DNA from: a virus
Length of the DNA: 64,000 nt
IMG/VR virus record: IMGVR_UViG_3300020578_000065
Span: 1 to 64,000 of that record
Direction: 5' to 3' (one strand)
Positions 8,579 through 16,283 of the stretch are shown here, one piece after another (within the stretch, counting starts at the first letter, position 1; every line of letters starts with the position of its first letter). Position numbers and translations under genes: made by a program. Under the pieces are notes generated by a model. It searched no databases and was not told the origin of the DNA. It saw only the letters and a list, made by a program, of their open reading frames with translations.

Positions 8579-9385
8579 TTAATTTCCTTTATTACGTAAT
8601 ATACTATCAACAATATCTTGACTAATGTTATCAGGTATATATGGCTTTAGCAATATTAGTTGGTCACCATATTGCATAGTATTTGGTATTGGCATACCTT
8701 GATTAGTTAACTTAAGTTGCATAAACGGTTGAGTTTTTGCAGGTACATTTACATTTAATACTCTACCTGATATAGTCATAAAATCAAATTTGGTTCCCAC
8801 AATCAAATCTAATACACTAATACTATGATTGCTATACAAATTATCTCCTTCACGGTCATACGACAGATGGGGCATAACAACGAATTCAACAAGTAATGTT
8901 GCATTAGTAAATATATTATCTAGTCTAACTTGTTGTCCACTTTGTATGCCTTTAGGAATTTCTACATTTACAATTTTTTGTCCCTGAGCAGTATTTAATT
9001 TTAACGTTTGGCTACTGCCGTTATATGCATCTAGCAATGAAATTTTAATCTGTGTTCGCATTAACTGTCTTTGGTTTCTTCGTTGACCAAATGCATTATT
9101 ATTAAAGATTTGTCCGAATATGTCATTCATATCCATACCTGGACCCATGTTAAATTGAAATCCTCCAGGGCCCATATGAAATCCTTGTGGCTGAGGATTA
9201 TCATATTGTTGACGTTTTTCACTATCGCTTAATGTATCGTAGGCTGTTTGAATTTCTTGGAACTTTGTAGTATTGCCGCCCTTGTCAGGATGATGCTGAC
9301 TAGCGAGTTTACGATAGGCTTTTTTGATTTCATCAGGCGTAGCAGTTTTGCTTACGCCCAAAACAGCATAATGATCCATGCTCAA
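8579..9385 (-). CDS. DnaJ/CbpA-like J-domain co-chaperone
   Basis: This 268-aa protein has an N-terminal J-domain (residues 4-63) with the essential HPD at 32-34, a Gly/Phe/Met-rich linker (about 68-105), and a C-terminal substrate-binding region (110-268). The cysteine-rich zinc domain of classical DnaJ is missing, so it is of the type II/CbpA class. Such proteins deliver clients to DnaK and stimulate its ATPase; no DnaK is encoded here, so the host Hsp70 is the likely partner. It lies directly upstream of ClpA on the same strand. A phage J-protein next to a Clp unfoldase suggests a proteostasis cassette. Confidence 0.92.
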   Translation of the reverse strand: MSMDHYAVLGVSKTATPDEIKKAYRKLASQHHPDKGGNTTKFQEIQTAYDTLSDSEKRQQYDNPQPQGFHMGPGGFQFNMGPGMDMNDIFGQIFNNNAFGQRRNQRQLMRTQIKISLLDAYNGSSQTLKLNTAQGQKIVNVEIPKGIQSGQQVRLDNIFTNATLLVEFVVMPHLSYDREGDNLYSNHSISVLDLIVGTKFDFMTISGRVLNVNVPAKTQPFMQLKLTNQGMPIPNTMQYGDQLILLKPYIPDNISQDIVDSILRNKGN

Positions 9386-9397
9386 ATTTTAACAGTT

Positions 9398-9631
9398 TTA
9401 ACTCTTCTTAGCAAATTTTTCGGCGCCGGTAATACCCAAACCGCCAATTACTATCCACATCATTGCATTAAACAATTCTGGAGTAACTTTATAGACTGAG
9501 AATTGATCTATAAAATAACTAACCAATATTGCCAAAAAGGCTAAAAAACTAATTACTCTTTTAGAGGACAGCATTGAAGCATCACTGCTGTCTGCTAACA
9601 TTCCTTTGAGATTTTGTAAAATTTTATCCAT
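9398..9631 (-). CDS. Small two-helix membrane protein, holin-like candidate
   Basis: This 77-aa protein has a polar N-terminus and two hydrophobic segments, VISFLAFLAILVSYFI (about 27-42) and AMMWIVIGGLGITGA (about 56-70), ending in a short basic tail. Size, topology and charged tail fit phage holins, but no lysin gene lies beside it, so this is inference from composition. Other small inner-membrane phage proteins would look the same. It lies 12 bases upstream of the DnaJ gene, and the unknown gene at 9633 ends one base before its own start. Confidence 0.6.
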   Translation of the reverse strand: MDKILQNLKGMLADSSDASMLSSKRVISFLAFLAILVSYFIDQFSVYKVTPELFNAMMWIVIGGLGITGAEKFAKKS

Positions 9632-9632
9632 A

Positions 9633-10193
9633 TTATAATCCTGCTGCTGATTTCATGTTATCTAGTTCTGCGTCTGGTACTGAAGGTTCCGCTTCAACAT
9701 CAGGGCGTTCTAAATTAGCAATATCACGCATTTGGTTAAGTTCATCTTCTTTATCTTCTTTGCGCTTTGCTCTAGCATACTCTCTAGGGCTTAATTCAAT
9801 AACTTGTTTTAATATTTCTTTATCTGCTTGATATGTATTATCATTTACTTTTATTTTGTAATCTTCTAAATCTAATGCAGTTAAAGTTTTTAGGTCACTT
9901 AATAACTCTACAATTCTTTCTGGCACACTAAGTCGGCGTTGTAATTCTACGAATACTAACCACTTTCCATTATCGAGTTCACCGTCACTAACTGCTGCGT
10001 CCTTTACAAAATCATAGCCTGTTTCGAACCAACTTACTAAATCTTCTCCGCATTTTTCAGATCCTACAATAAATGTAAGTGTTACTAAATCTTTATCTTT
10101 GCCCATTTTAGCAGAGTATTCGTCCACAGTTACAACTGGTTCTACCTCATTTTTCATGTCATGGTAGTCTAGTGCTTCATTTAAATGTCTCAT
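9633..10193 (-). CDS. Conserved hypothetical phage protein
   Basis: This 186-aa protein starts with MRHLNEAL and overlaps the stop of the upstream gene by four bases (ATGA). It is acidic, with a predicted alpha/beta N-terminal half (DLVTLTFIVGSEKCGEDLVSWF) and a charged helical C-terminal half (SPREYARAKRKEDKEDELNQMRD by parts) followed by a disordered Pro/Glu-rich tail. I see no catalytic motif. The adjacent 197-aa gene forms a coupled pair with it; both look like conserved unknowns of aquatic T4-like phages. Confidence 0.7.
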   Translation of the reverse strand: MRHLNEALDYHDMKNEVEPVVTVDEYSAKMGKDKDLVTLTFIVGSEKCGEDLVSWFETGYDFVKDAAVSDGELDNGKWLVFVELQRRLSVPERIVELLSDLKTLTALDLEDYKIKVNDNTYQADKEILKQVIELSPREYARAKRKEDKEDELNQMRDIANLERPDVEAEPSVPDAELDNMKSAAGL

Positions 10194-10783
10194 AACGGTA
10201 CTGCGCCCTGTAACGCTGATACATCAATAGCAGCGTTAACATCAGTGGCTTCGTCTGCTTTTGTAGTTTTGTCCATATCTTGTTTATAACTATCTTGTAA
10301 TTCTTGTAAGTCAATCTTTTGATCAGCAAGTTCCATACTACCTTGTTTAATGTTGTCAAGTAGTGACATCGGTAATCTAACTTTAACTAGCCAAACTTTA
10401 GTTTTAATCATTTTTGGATAGTTAGTACCAGGAACGAAATCATCGTAATTTTTTACTTGTATTGGAATATCTGTTTTCTTGCAGGTAAAATAACATTTAC
10501 CCCCAATTGATAAAATACGTTTTGCCCCGCGAGGATCTGGCATTAAATTATAGGGCCACATAAATGTGCAAGTAATACTATAACGATCAATTTCTGGACC
10601 GTCTACAATCTCGCCTAATATCCAATTTTTATATGCGTACAAATCTATGCTATCTAGTACACGTTCAAAGTCTAGCAAAACAGACATAGATCCGTCGCTA
10701 GTTAATATTCCTTTAAGGTTAGTAACTATGCTAACAAAGTCTACATCATTAAAGAATTCGTTTGCTGGTAAATTTTCAGACAT
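10190..10783 (-). CDS. Conserved hypothetical phage protein
   Basis: This 197-aa protein begins MSENLPANEFFNDVDF and has a core of about 150 residues of mixed alpha/beta character (RYSITCTFMWPYNLMPDP, KMIKTKVWLVKVRLP) and a polar C-terminal tail. There is no recognised motif. A late element (10788-10795) lies only four bases before the ATG and there is no Shine-Dalgarno, so its late mRNA may be leaderless. Translationally coupled to the downstream 186-aa gene. Function unknown. Confidence 0.7.
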   Translation of the reverse strand: MSENLPANEFFNDVDFVSIVTNLKGILTSDGSMSVLLDFERVLDSIDLYAYKNWILGEIVDGPEIDRYSITCTFMWPYNLMPDPRGAKRILSIGGKCYFTCKKTDIPIQVKNYDDFVPGTNYPKMIKTKVWLVKVRLPMSLLDNIKQGSMELADQKIDLQELQDSYKQDMDKTTKADEATDVNAAIDVSALQGAVPL

Positions 10784-10787
10784 ATTG

Positions 10788-10795
10788 TATTTATC
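10788..10795 (-). promoter_or_regulatory. Late promoter element abutting the start codon
   Basis: GATAAATA on the minus strand is followed by CAAT and then the ATG at 10783. In T4 late promoters +1 is about six bases after this element, which here falls within one base of the A of ATG. Predicted leaderless transcript. Confidence 0.6.
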
Positions 10796-10832
10796 AAAAA
10801 GACAACTTAGCGGTTCATTGTTTTATAGACTG

Positions 10833-10863
10833 GTGTTGTATATTTATCACCTTTTTACAACAC
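10833..10863 (-). promoter_or_regulatory. Late element GATAAATA inside the loop of an 8-bp inverted repeat
   Basis: GTGTTGTA (10833-10840) and TACAACAC (10856-10863) form a perfect 8-bp inverted repeat. The 15-nt loop contains a second minus-strand GATAAATA (10848-10841), 57 bases before the gene start at 10783. It lies in the divergent region shared with PhoH and may be an operator or a hairpin in the PhoH leader. Confidence 0.45.
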
Positions 10864-10934
10864 AAATAGCGTTAACACTTAAGGTTTATAAAGGCTTTAA
10901 ATATTATTGTACTGTTATAAAAAGGAGGTACAAA

Positions 10935-11705
10935 TTGGGCAAGAGAAAAACTGGTGAGTTACGTAAAGAACAACAGAAATACATCAATAAAAATTATGTA
11001 AAAACAATCAAAATTCAAGAAAATACAGTAAATCTTGTTACAGAAAATTATAAACGAAACAATAAAAAACCTATTGTACTGCTACCGCAGTCAGTCAATC
11101 AAGAAAAATACATCCTATCACTAATCGACAGAGACTTAGACATCGTAGTTGTATCCGGTCCAGCTGGCACCGGTAAGACGTACTTAGCGATGCTAGCCGC
11201 GATCAAGTCCCTAAGACAAGGCGACTGCGATAAGATCATATTGACTAGACCTGCGGTAGCGGTCGATGATGAAAAACATGGATTTTTACCCGGTGATTTG
11301 AACAGTAAAATGGAGCCCTGGGTAAGACCATTAATTGATGTTGTTCAGGAGTTTTATTCTATTAAGGAAATAAAATACATGCTAGAAGAACAGATAATTG
11401 AAATTGTTCCATTAGCATTCTGTCGTGGTCGTAATTTTAAAAATGCTTTTATCATATTAGATGAAGCACAAAATGCTACACCAAGTCAATTAAAAATGTT
11501 AATGACACGTATTGCAGAAGGTAGTAAAATAGTCATTACAGGAGATATTGATCAAACAGACAGACGAACAATAGATAATGGTATATATGACCTTATACAA
11601 AGACTAAATTTTAAACCTACAAATAGAATTGATGTTTGTAAGTTTGAAACAAAAGATATCAGAAGACATCCAATTATTGAAAGTGTGTTAGCACTTTATA
11701 ATTAG
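10935..11705 (+). CDS. phoH: PhoH-like P-loop ATPase
   Basis: I place the start at the TTG at 10935 because a near-perfect Shine-Dalgarno (AAAGGAGG) ends six bases before it; the frame stays open further upstream but that part overlaps the divergent gene. The product is 256 aa. Walker A GPAGTGKT is at 75-82, Walker B FIILDEAQN at 172-180, and ITGDIDQTDR (201-210) follows, as in the PhoH family of single-domain ATPases. PhoH is common in aquatic phages; its role (RNA handling or stress response) is not settled. It is the only plus-strand gene between 1 and 29,889. About 120 bases around Walker A are clearly richer in GC than the rest of the gene. Confidence 0.92.
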   Translation: MGKRKTGELRKEQQKYINKNYVKTIKIQENTVNLVTENYKRNNKKPIVLLPQSVNQEKYILSLIDRDLDIVVVSGPAGTGKTYLAMLAAIKSLRQGDCDKIILTRPAVAVDDEKHGFLPGDLNSKMEPWVRPLIDVVQEFYSIKEIKYMLEEQIIEIVPLAFCRGRNFKNAFIILDEAQNATPSQLKMLMTRIAEGSKIVITGDIDQTDRRTIDNGIYDLIQRLNFKPTNRIDVCKFETKDIRRHPIIESVLALYN

Positions 11706-11989
11706 AATTTTTTCTTTTTATCTTGTTGCGCCTTAAATGATATTGGAGCGTCACGCTCTAGTTGTGTGACGAGGCTAGGATATACCTTTCTATAATACTC
11801 GGCCAATTCATCAAAGGTCTTGTCAAGTTTTTGTCCTTCTATTACACACTTTTCAACTTTGCGTGTAGCAAAGTCCATAATTACGTGGCAGGTAGAACCA
11901 TCACTCTTTTTTAAGGCTTTACGTACAACCAGTTGTTCATCAATTTGACCGCCTGGCTTACGAAAAAAGGTTAAACACAAATATCTCAT
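11702..11989 (-). CDS. Conserved hypothetical protein, 95 aa
   Basis: This 95-aa protein begins MRYLCLTFFRKPGGQIDEQL. Its N-terminal half looks like a small beta-sheet domain and the C-terminus is basic (QDKKKKF). The stop overlaps the convergent PhoH stop by four bases. It follows gp44 by 13 bases on the minus strand, the position occupied in T4 by small replication/regulation genes (gp62, regA), but I see no convincing similarity to either. Function unknown. Confidence 0.7.
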   Translation of the reverse strand: MRYLCLTFFRKPGGQIDEQLVVRKALKKSDGSTCHVIMDFATRKVEKCVIEGQKLDKTFDELAEYYRKVYPSLVTQLERDAPISFKAQQDKKKKF

Positions 11990-12002
11990 ATTAATACCTG
12001 TT

Positions 12003-12929
12003 TTATAGTTCTGATAATTCTGCTAGGGTAGCCGAAACTGCTATTTCAGAAATTGCAACTGATGGCAACACAGCCATGTTATTTTTAATAATTTGTATTG
12101 CCTTATCTTTCTTTTGATTTGTATCAGCCCATAAATCTAGGTTATTATACATCCAACGATAAATCTCTTCAACTCTAGTTGGATGCATATTTAGATGTTC
12201 AAGCAATTTCTTTCTTGCTTCATAGGCTTGCTTAGTTTTAAATAATTGAACTGCATTTACTAGAAACGCATCATCATCAGTATTAGAATTAATTAATGAA
12301 TTAAGTTTACCATTAATGACACTTTGCTGTAATGTGTTTAGACACTTGCGTAAATCGGGATAACTTCCGCGCACATATGTGTCCAAAGTGTCTAAATCAA
12401 AATCGACATTTTCACTTACTAATACTGTAGCCGCTCTTGATGTGAACTCAACAATATCTGGATTATTAATGTGGAATTCCTGACAGCGACTTTTTAGCGC
12501 AGGAATAATACGATACTGATAATTGCATGTGAGTATATAGCGTACTGTCATGTGATATGCTTCCATATCATTTCTTAAAGCAGCTTGTGCATTAGGAGTA
12601 AGATAATCTGCCTCATCTAAAAGAACTACCTTTAACTTGCCAAACGGCATAGTCTGTACGAAACTGTTGATCTTTGTACGTAGGTTCTCAATACCATTTT
12701 CACGACTTGCGTTAATTTCTAGCACATCGTATGGGTCTATTTCAAGTGCTGATATAAGAACTTTTGCTAGTGTGGTTTTTCCAACACCAGGATCGCCGCT
12801 TAATAATAGATGTGGGATGCTTTCTTCAGCGATCCAGCGTTCAACAGTTTGGCGCTGAGTGTCATCAGCAAATACATATTCGCTAACAGTTTTAGGTCTG
12901 TATGCTTCGACCCAGAGTTTATTTTTCAT
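12003..12929 (-). CDS. gp44: Sliding-clamp loader large subunit (gp44, RFC-like AAA+)
   Basis: This 308-aa AAA+ ATPase opens with WVEAYRPKTVSEYVF, the usual clamp-loader N-terminus. Walker A GDPGVGKT is at 45-52, Walker B VVLLDEAD at 101-108, and KSRCQEF (146-152) contains the SRC motif that senses ATP in the neighbouring subunit. It loads the gp45 clamp at primer-template junctions during T4-type replication. No gp45, gp43 or gp62 gene lies in the window. A possible sigma70-type promoter (TTGACT, GATAAT) lies just upstream, consistent with early expression. Confidence 0.95.
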   Translation of the reverse strand: MKNKLWVEAYRPKTVSEYVFADDTQRQTVERWIAEESIPHLLLSGDPGVGKTTLAKVLISALEIDPYDVLEINASRENGIENLRTKINSFVQTMPFGKLKVVLLDEADYLTPNAQAALRNDMEAYHMTVRYILTCNYQYRIIPALKSRCQEFHINNPDIVEFTSRAATVLVSENVDFDLDTLDTYVRGSYPDLRKCLNTLQQSVINGKLNSLINSNTDDDAFLVNAVQLFKTKQAYEARKKLLEHLNMHPTRVEEIYRWMYNNLDLWADTNQKKDKAIQIIKNNMAVLPSVAISEIAVSATLAELSEL

Positions 12930-12937
12930 ACAACTAG

Positions 12938-12964
12938 ATTATCTAAACTATAGTGTTTAGTCAA
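12938..12964 (-). promoter_or_regulatory. Possible sigma70-type early promoter for gp44
   Basis: On the minus strand TTGACT (12964-12959) and GATAAT (12943-12938) are separated by 15 bases, slightly short. The predicted start would be within a few bases of the gp44 ATG. Confidence 0.4.
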
Positions 12965-12968
12965 GTAA

Positions 12969-13322
12969 TTAAATGCCCTTATCACTAAATGTAAGGTCGT
13001 TAACGGGTTCGTCGCTAACAAGCAATATGTCTTTTGGATCAACTTTGCGTATTACAACTTCGCCATTTTCATCTTCAATATTAATGCCACGTGTCCAACG
13101 ACCATGACTGACCATAATATATTGTCCAACTTCTAATCCTTTTACTTCAGGGCCTAGTGCGTATATCTTACCCCAGCGTGGGCGTATACCATTACTTTTC
13201 ATATCGTCATTAATAATCACGATACCACCATCACTTAAACGTTCATCAAACTTCATATCAGATACGATAATGGTATCCTTAAGTGGACGTATTTTACCAG
13301 TTTTTGTTAATCCATATGCCAT
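12969..13322 (-). CDS. gp31: GroES-like co-chaperonin (gp31 type)
   Basis: This 117-aa protein has a GroES-like pattern: IRPLKDTIIVSDMKFDERL at the first strand, a Gly-rich mobile-loop region (SDGGIVIINDDM), then RPRWGKIYALGP and VGQYIMVSHGRW strands. In T4, gp31 replaces GroES on host GroEL and is needed to fold gp23, whose gene is also in this window. It is longer than GroES (about 97 aa), as phage homologues are. It sits between gp44 and an unknown gene with one-base spacing, so it belongs to the early cluster. Confidence 0.85.
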   Translation of the reverse strand: MAYGLTKTGKIRPLKDTIIVSDMKFDERLSDGGIVIINDDMKSNGIRPRWGKIYALGPEVKGLEVGQYIMVSHGRWTRGINIEDENGEVVIRKVDPKDILLVSDEPVNDLTFSDKGI

Positions 13323-13323
13323 A

Positions 13324-13665
13324 TTACTTTTTTATCCCCTTGGCTTTAATTTTTTCTACTTCAATATCATGTTGTAGATCACTAATTAAATCTTTTTCCT
13401 CTTCAGTAAGAGTATATTCAGATTCTGGTGCCTGTGTTGGCTTCTGAACAGCGCGTTTTGCTTGTGCAGAGCGTGTACCAACAGTAGCAGCATACCCTGA
13501 AGCAACTTTTTCAGTGACGGGTACGATTACCTTACCTTCACTATCAATAGTGTCTCCACGTGCATTAACTTTCATGTTGCCAACAGCGCGAGCCTTTTCA
13601 TTTTTAGCTGCTAATGCTGTCATGTCTAATGTTCTACCTTGTGCTGTTCGATATTTACCTGTCAT
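13324..13665 (-). CDS. Conserved hypothetical protein, 113 aa
   Basis: This 113-aa protein starts MTGKYRTAQGRTLDM with SD GGAG upstream. The first 60 residues are basic and Gly/Asn-rich (VGNMKVNARGDTIDSEGKVI), the middle is Ala/Gln-rich and probably disordered, and the last 30 form a charged helix. I remember the VGNMKVNARGDTIDS pattern as a recurring unannotated gene of aquatic T4-like phages. No function known. Its position directly before gp31 and after the DnaE-like fragment suggests a replication or takeover role. Confidence 0.75.
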   Translation of the reverse strand: MTGKYRTAQGRTLDMTALAAKNEKARAVGNMKVNARGDTIDSEGKVIVPVTEKVASGYAATVGTRSAQAKRAVQKPTQAPESEYTLTEEEKDLISDLQHDIEVEKIKAKGIKK

Positions 13666-13674
13666 AAAAAACTC

Positions 13675-14175
13675 CTATTTTAGAAACTCCTCAATAGGGA
13701 GATCATAATATAGACTATTTATTTTGTGAATACCTATCAAAAATAATACAAAACTTGCTACACTACTACCTCTACCCACACCCCAAACTATATTATTTTC
13801 TCGCATAGTATCGACCAAATATTTAAGATATTGCAATAACGAAAACATATTACGCTCTTGAAATAATAGTAACTCATGTCCTGCACGGTGTAATTCGCTA
13901 TCGGATTTACACTGTTCTAATACCCATTTAGCGATATCCATATTTTTATATTCGTCCGGCATAAGCCAATTTGATTGTTTTTGCTCATCAAATTTATCTA
14001 TAGAAATATCCGGGTCATTGTATTTTTGTAGATTTGGAAAATTATCTAAATTTAAAGTATTTGTAATTTCAGTGGCGGTCAAAACATTACGTAACTTAAG
14101 TTCAGGATTTTCCAGATAAAGGTCGCAGAGTTCGCCTTCACTATAAATGAATTGTCCATACTTATCTATTAGCAT
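13675..14175 (-). CDS. DnaE-like fragment (C-family DNA polymerase palm motif)
   Basis: This 166-aa protein ends with a segment (about 130-166) reading VWGVGRGSSVASFVLF, then ITGIH-like and YDLPIEEFLK, which matches the conserved region of bacterial Pol III alpha where GRGSGAGS is followed by the YDLLFERFL strand. The catalytic Asp pair that follows in DnaE is absent because the protein stops there, so it cannot be a polymerase alone. I recall similar short proteins in other aquatic T4-like phages, so the truncation appears to be the normal form. A consensus sigma70-type promoter places +1 at the ATG itself. The role is unknown; binding of primer-template or replisome interference are possible. 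Confidence 0.7.
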   Translation of the reverse strand: MLIDKYGQFIYSEGELCDLYLENPELKLRNVLTATEITNTLNLDNFPNLQKYNDPDISIDKFDEQKQSNWLMPDEYKNMDIAKWVLEQCKSDSELHRAGHELLLFQERNMFSLLQYLKYLVDTMRENNIVWGVGRGSSVASFVLFLIGIHKINSLYYDLPIEEFLK

Positions 14176-14181
14176 CTATTA

Positions 14182-14209
14182 ATTATAACAGATATATTAC
14201 TATTGTCAA
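14182..14209 (-). promoter_or_regulatory. Consensus sigma70-type promoter, predicted leaderless start
   Basis: On the minus strand TTGACA (14209-14204) and TATAAT (14187-14182) are separated by 16 bases. The A of the ATG at 14175 is the seventh base after the -10 box, the usual +1. The TGA stop of the upstream gene is part of the TTGACA box. Confidence 0.8.
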
Positions 14210-14745
14210 TTTTTCCAAATAAGGCCTGTCTTATTCCAATCTTCAATATCATTAAACTGTACAATCTTTTTATTTTTGGTTTTACGTAATTTGGACTGAT
14301 AATTTAAGTTGGGATCATTATACCAGTCATCTTCATTAAACTCTTCTGCTTCTTCAACTACATTATGAAAACGTATATCTGCACTAAGTTTACTACTAAG
14401 TTTGATTTCATCAATGTTGACTCGTCCTTCTGTTATAGCATTAAATTTGCGTAATAATATTAAACTAATAATTTGATCATAGGGATCTGTGGGCAGTGTT
14501 AGGATATTCATACCTGTTTTTTCGTATAATGCTATTTGCTTTTTGTCATTTTTATTAATAAAAATACTATGCTCAACATAATTCTGTATAAAATAAAATA
14601 TTCTTTCAACTGCTGTAAGTTGCTCTTCCTCTTTTTCGGTTAGTATATCTATATAAAGCGTCATATGATATAGATTCATCATATGTGCCTTTTCAAAATA
14701 AACTGCACTTAAAAAAGTAAAATCTTTTTCAATTCTAGCATTCAT
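14206..14745 (-). CDS. Hypothetical phage protein, 179 aa
   Basis: This 179-aa protein starts MNARIEKDFTFLSAVYF and overlaps the stop of the upstream gene by four bases (ATGA). It is largely helical with aromatic residues (VERIFYFIQNYVEHSIFI) and has an acidic stretch (VVEEAEEFNEDDW) before a basic C-terminus. There are no membrane segments or catalytic motifs that I recognise. The end of the gene contains the -35 box of the next promoter. Function unknown. Confidence 0.7.
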   Translation of the reverse strand: MNARIEKDFTFLSAVYFEKAHMMNLYHMTLYIDILTEKEEEQLTAVERIFYFIQNYVEHSIFINKNDKKQIALYEKTGMNILTLPTDPYDQIISLILLRKFNAITEGRVNIDEIKLSSKLSADIRFHNVVEEAEEFNEDDWYNDPNLNYQSKLRKTKNKKIVQFNDIEDWNKTGLIWKN

Positions 14746-14972
14746 TTTTTGTCAACTTTAATTTGCATGTTGACCTTTTGCTTATCAATTAAGTCATTCA
14801 TTTTTTTATTATATGCAGTACGATAACTATCTATAGCCATATTAATTTGATTAATCATTGGCCTATTACCCATACGATATGCAAAATTTAGTTTATTTGT
14901 CAATTCACTTAATTTTGTTTGCAAATCTTCTAATGATTTATCATTCAAATCTTGAATAAACGGATGTTCCAT
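14742..14972 (-). CDS. Small coiled-coil protein, 76 aa
   Basis: This 76-aa protein begins MEHPFIQDLNDKSLEDLQ and has heptad-like hydrophobic spacing (LQTKLSELTNKLNFAYRMG), then a second helix and a basic tail. The HPFI..L...L pattern recurs in small unannotated genes of T4-like phages. It is translationally coupled to the downstream 179-aa gene and starts three bases after the end of the fibre-like gene at 14976. Function unknown. Confidence 0.7.
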   Translation of the reverse strand: MEHPFIQDLNDKSLEDLQTKLSELTNKLNFAYRMGNRPMINQINMAIDSYRTAYNKKMNDLIDKQKVNMQIKVDKK

Positions 14973-14975
14973 AAA

Positions 14976-16277
14976 TTAGAACGGCTGTAGCGGTACTCTC
15001 GTAAAAATATCTTTGCCTTCATAGATTGTATAATCTATATCAACGTTGCCCGAACTTACAGTTGTTAATGTATTTACCTCTGCGCCCGCTATACCATTAA
15101 ATCTATTTTGGCTTATTGTTATATTAGAACCAGTAACTGATCTAACATAGTATGCTTCATTAATAGTTACATTGCCAGTATTTCCTGTACTCTCTCCGGT
15201 AAAAACGATTGGCATATTTGCAACTAAATTTGCTGTAGATCCACTTACGGTTATAATGTTTGGAGCAGTTATACTTGTAATACTACGGTCAAATACATTT
15301 GCTGAAAAATCATCTTTAGCAACATATAGATAAGTTACTGGGTTTACTTTCATGTTACCACTGCTGCCTGCTAAATCTACATTACCAGAAATATTAGCAT
15401 TTGCTGATACTGTAAAGTGCGTAGTGTTAGCAATATTACCTACATAGTAAGTTGTACCAACCGTTACATTGGCTTCAAAGCTTGTGCCAGTAAACACTAC
15501 AGGCATACCACTGTATAATGTAATAGTATTTGCAGTTACAAAGAAGTCTGAGGCTGTGCTTGATGTTGCATAAAGTTGTGTGACTTCTGGACTTACACAG
15601 ACTGTACCTTCCATATCACCATACTGACCAGTGCTTGGTGGTGTACGTTGTACAATTTGTGTGCTTTGATATGGTCTGTTTACTGGAGTGATGTAAATCG
15701 AGTTGCCGCAATCAGTTGAATAACAATCTAATACTAATTCAGTACAATTATGTGGAAATGTTAATGTTGCTAAATTACCAACATTAGCATAGTTGTTTAA
15801 TAATGTAGTACCATAGTCATCGTTTGAAAAAATAACTTCGCTGGGAAACTGTAGATTATAGTTTGCTGCGGTGTTACTAGTACTAATCATTAATGTAACT
15901 TTGCTTAGTGTACCAGTTGGTGCCCAATTACCAAATGATAGTAATACGTTTCCACCTAATGTGCCGTAATGTACATCAGCAATACCCAAATCAACAAGTA
16001 TGCCGCCTGTAATAGATCCGCCAAGATTATACATAGTGCTGCGAAAGCCTAGTACGCTAGCATTAGCAATCAATACGTTAGCCATGTTGTTATCAATAGC
16101 AGCACTGCCTATAGCATTTTTAACTACAACACTTGTTTCTAAATCTGTAATCTCCGCAGATGCTATGTCTAGATTTTGTTTGATATTAGTGAAATTATTA
16201 CGAAATCCTTGGCTATTATTATTAATGCCAGGTATTGGATAATTTACATCTAGACCATTTGTGTTAATTGTACTCAT
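14976..16277 (-). CDS. Virion structural protein, tail-fibre-like
   Basis: This 433-aa protein begins MSTINTNGLDVNYPIPGINN followed by QGFRNNFTNIKQNLD, an N-terminus I recognise from tail/fibre-like proteins of uncultured T4-like phages. The body is beta-rich with many Thr, Asn, Val and Gly. Two copies (about residues 250-310 and 325-385) of a module with GMPVVFTG, YYV and FTVS/ITIS signatures occur; the same module recurs in the 1089-aa and giant genes. An ACTAAATA variant of the late element lies six bases before the ATG and there is no nearby SD. Probably a receptor-binding or surface component; unproven. Confidence 0.7.
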   Translation of the reverse strand: MSTINTNGLDVNYPIPGINNNSQGFRNNFTNIKQNLDIASAEITDLETSVVVKNAIGSAAIDNNMANVLIANASVLGFRSTMYNLGGSITGGILVDLGIADVHYGTLGGNVLLSFGNWAPTGTLSKVTLMISTSNTAANYNLQFPSEVIFSNDDYGTTLLNNYANVGNLATLTFPHNCTELVLDCYSTDCGNSIYITPVNRPYQSTQIVQRTPPSTGQYGDMEGTVCVSPEVTQLYATSSTASDFFVTANTITLYSGMPVVFTGTSFEANVTVGTTYYVGNIANTTHFTVSANANISGNVDLAGSSGNMKVNPVTYLYVAKDDFSANVFDRSITSITAPNIITVSGSTANLVANMPIVFTGESTGNTGNVTINEAYYVRSVTGSNITISQNRFNGIAGAEVNTLTTVSSGNVDIDYTIYEGKDIFTRVPLQPF

Positions 16278-16283
16278 AGTGTG

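Noticed and set aside
10647-10934. Longer PhoH frame starting at 10647
   Set aside because: It overlaps the divergent 197-aa gene antisense and has no ribosome-binding site, whereas the TTG at 10935 has AAAGGAGG at ideal distance.
13675-14175. Broken DNA polymerase III gene (pseudogene)
   Set aside because: It has a clean start with a consensus promoter, a normal stop and tight packing with neighbours; no remnant of a catalytic core lies downstream.
14745-14760. TTGACA near 14,755 as promoter for the 179-aa gene
   Set aside because: It lies only a few bases before the start, so any -10 box would be inside the gene; no TATAAT-like box is there.
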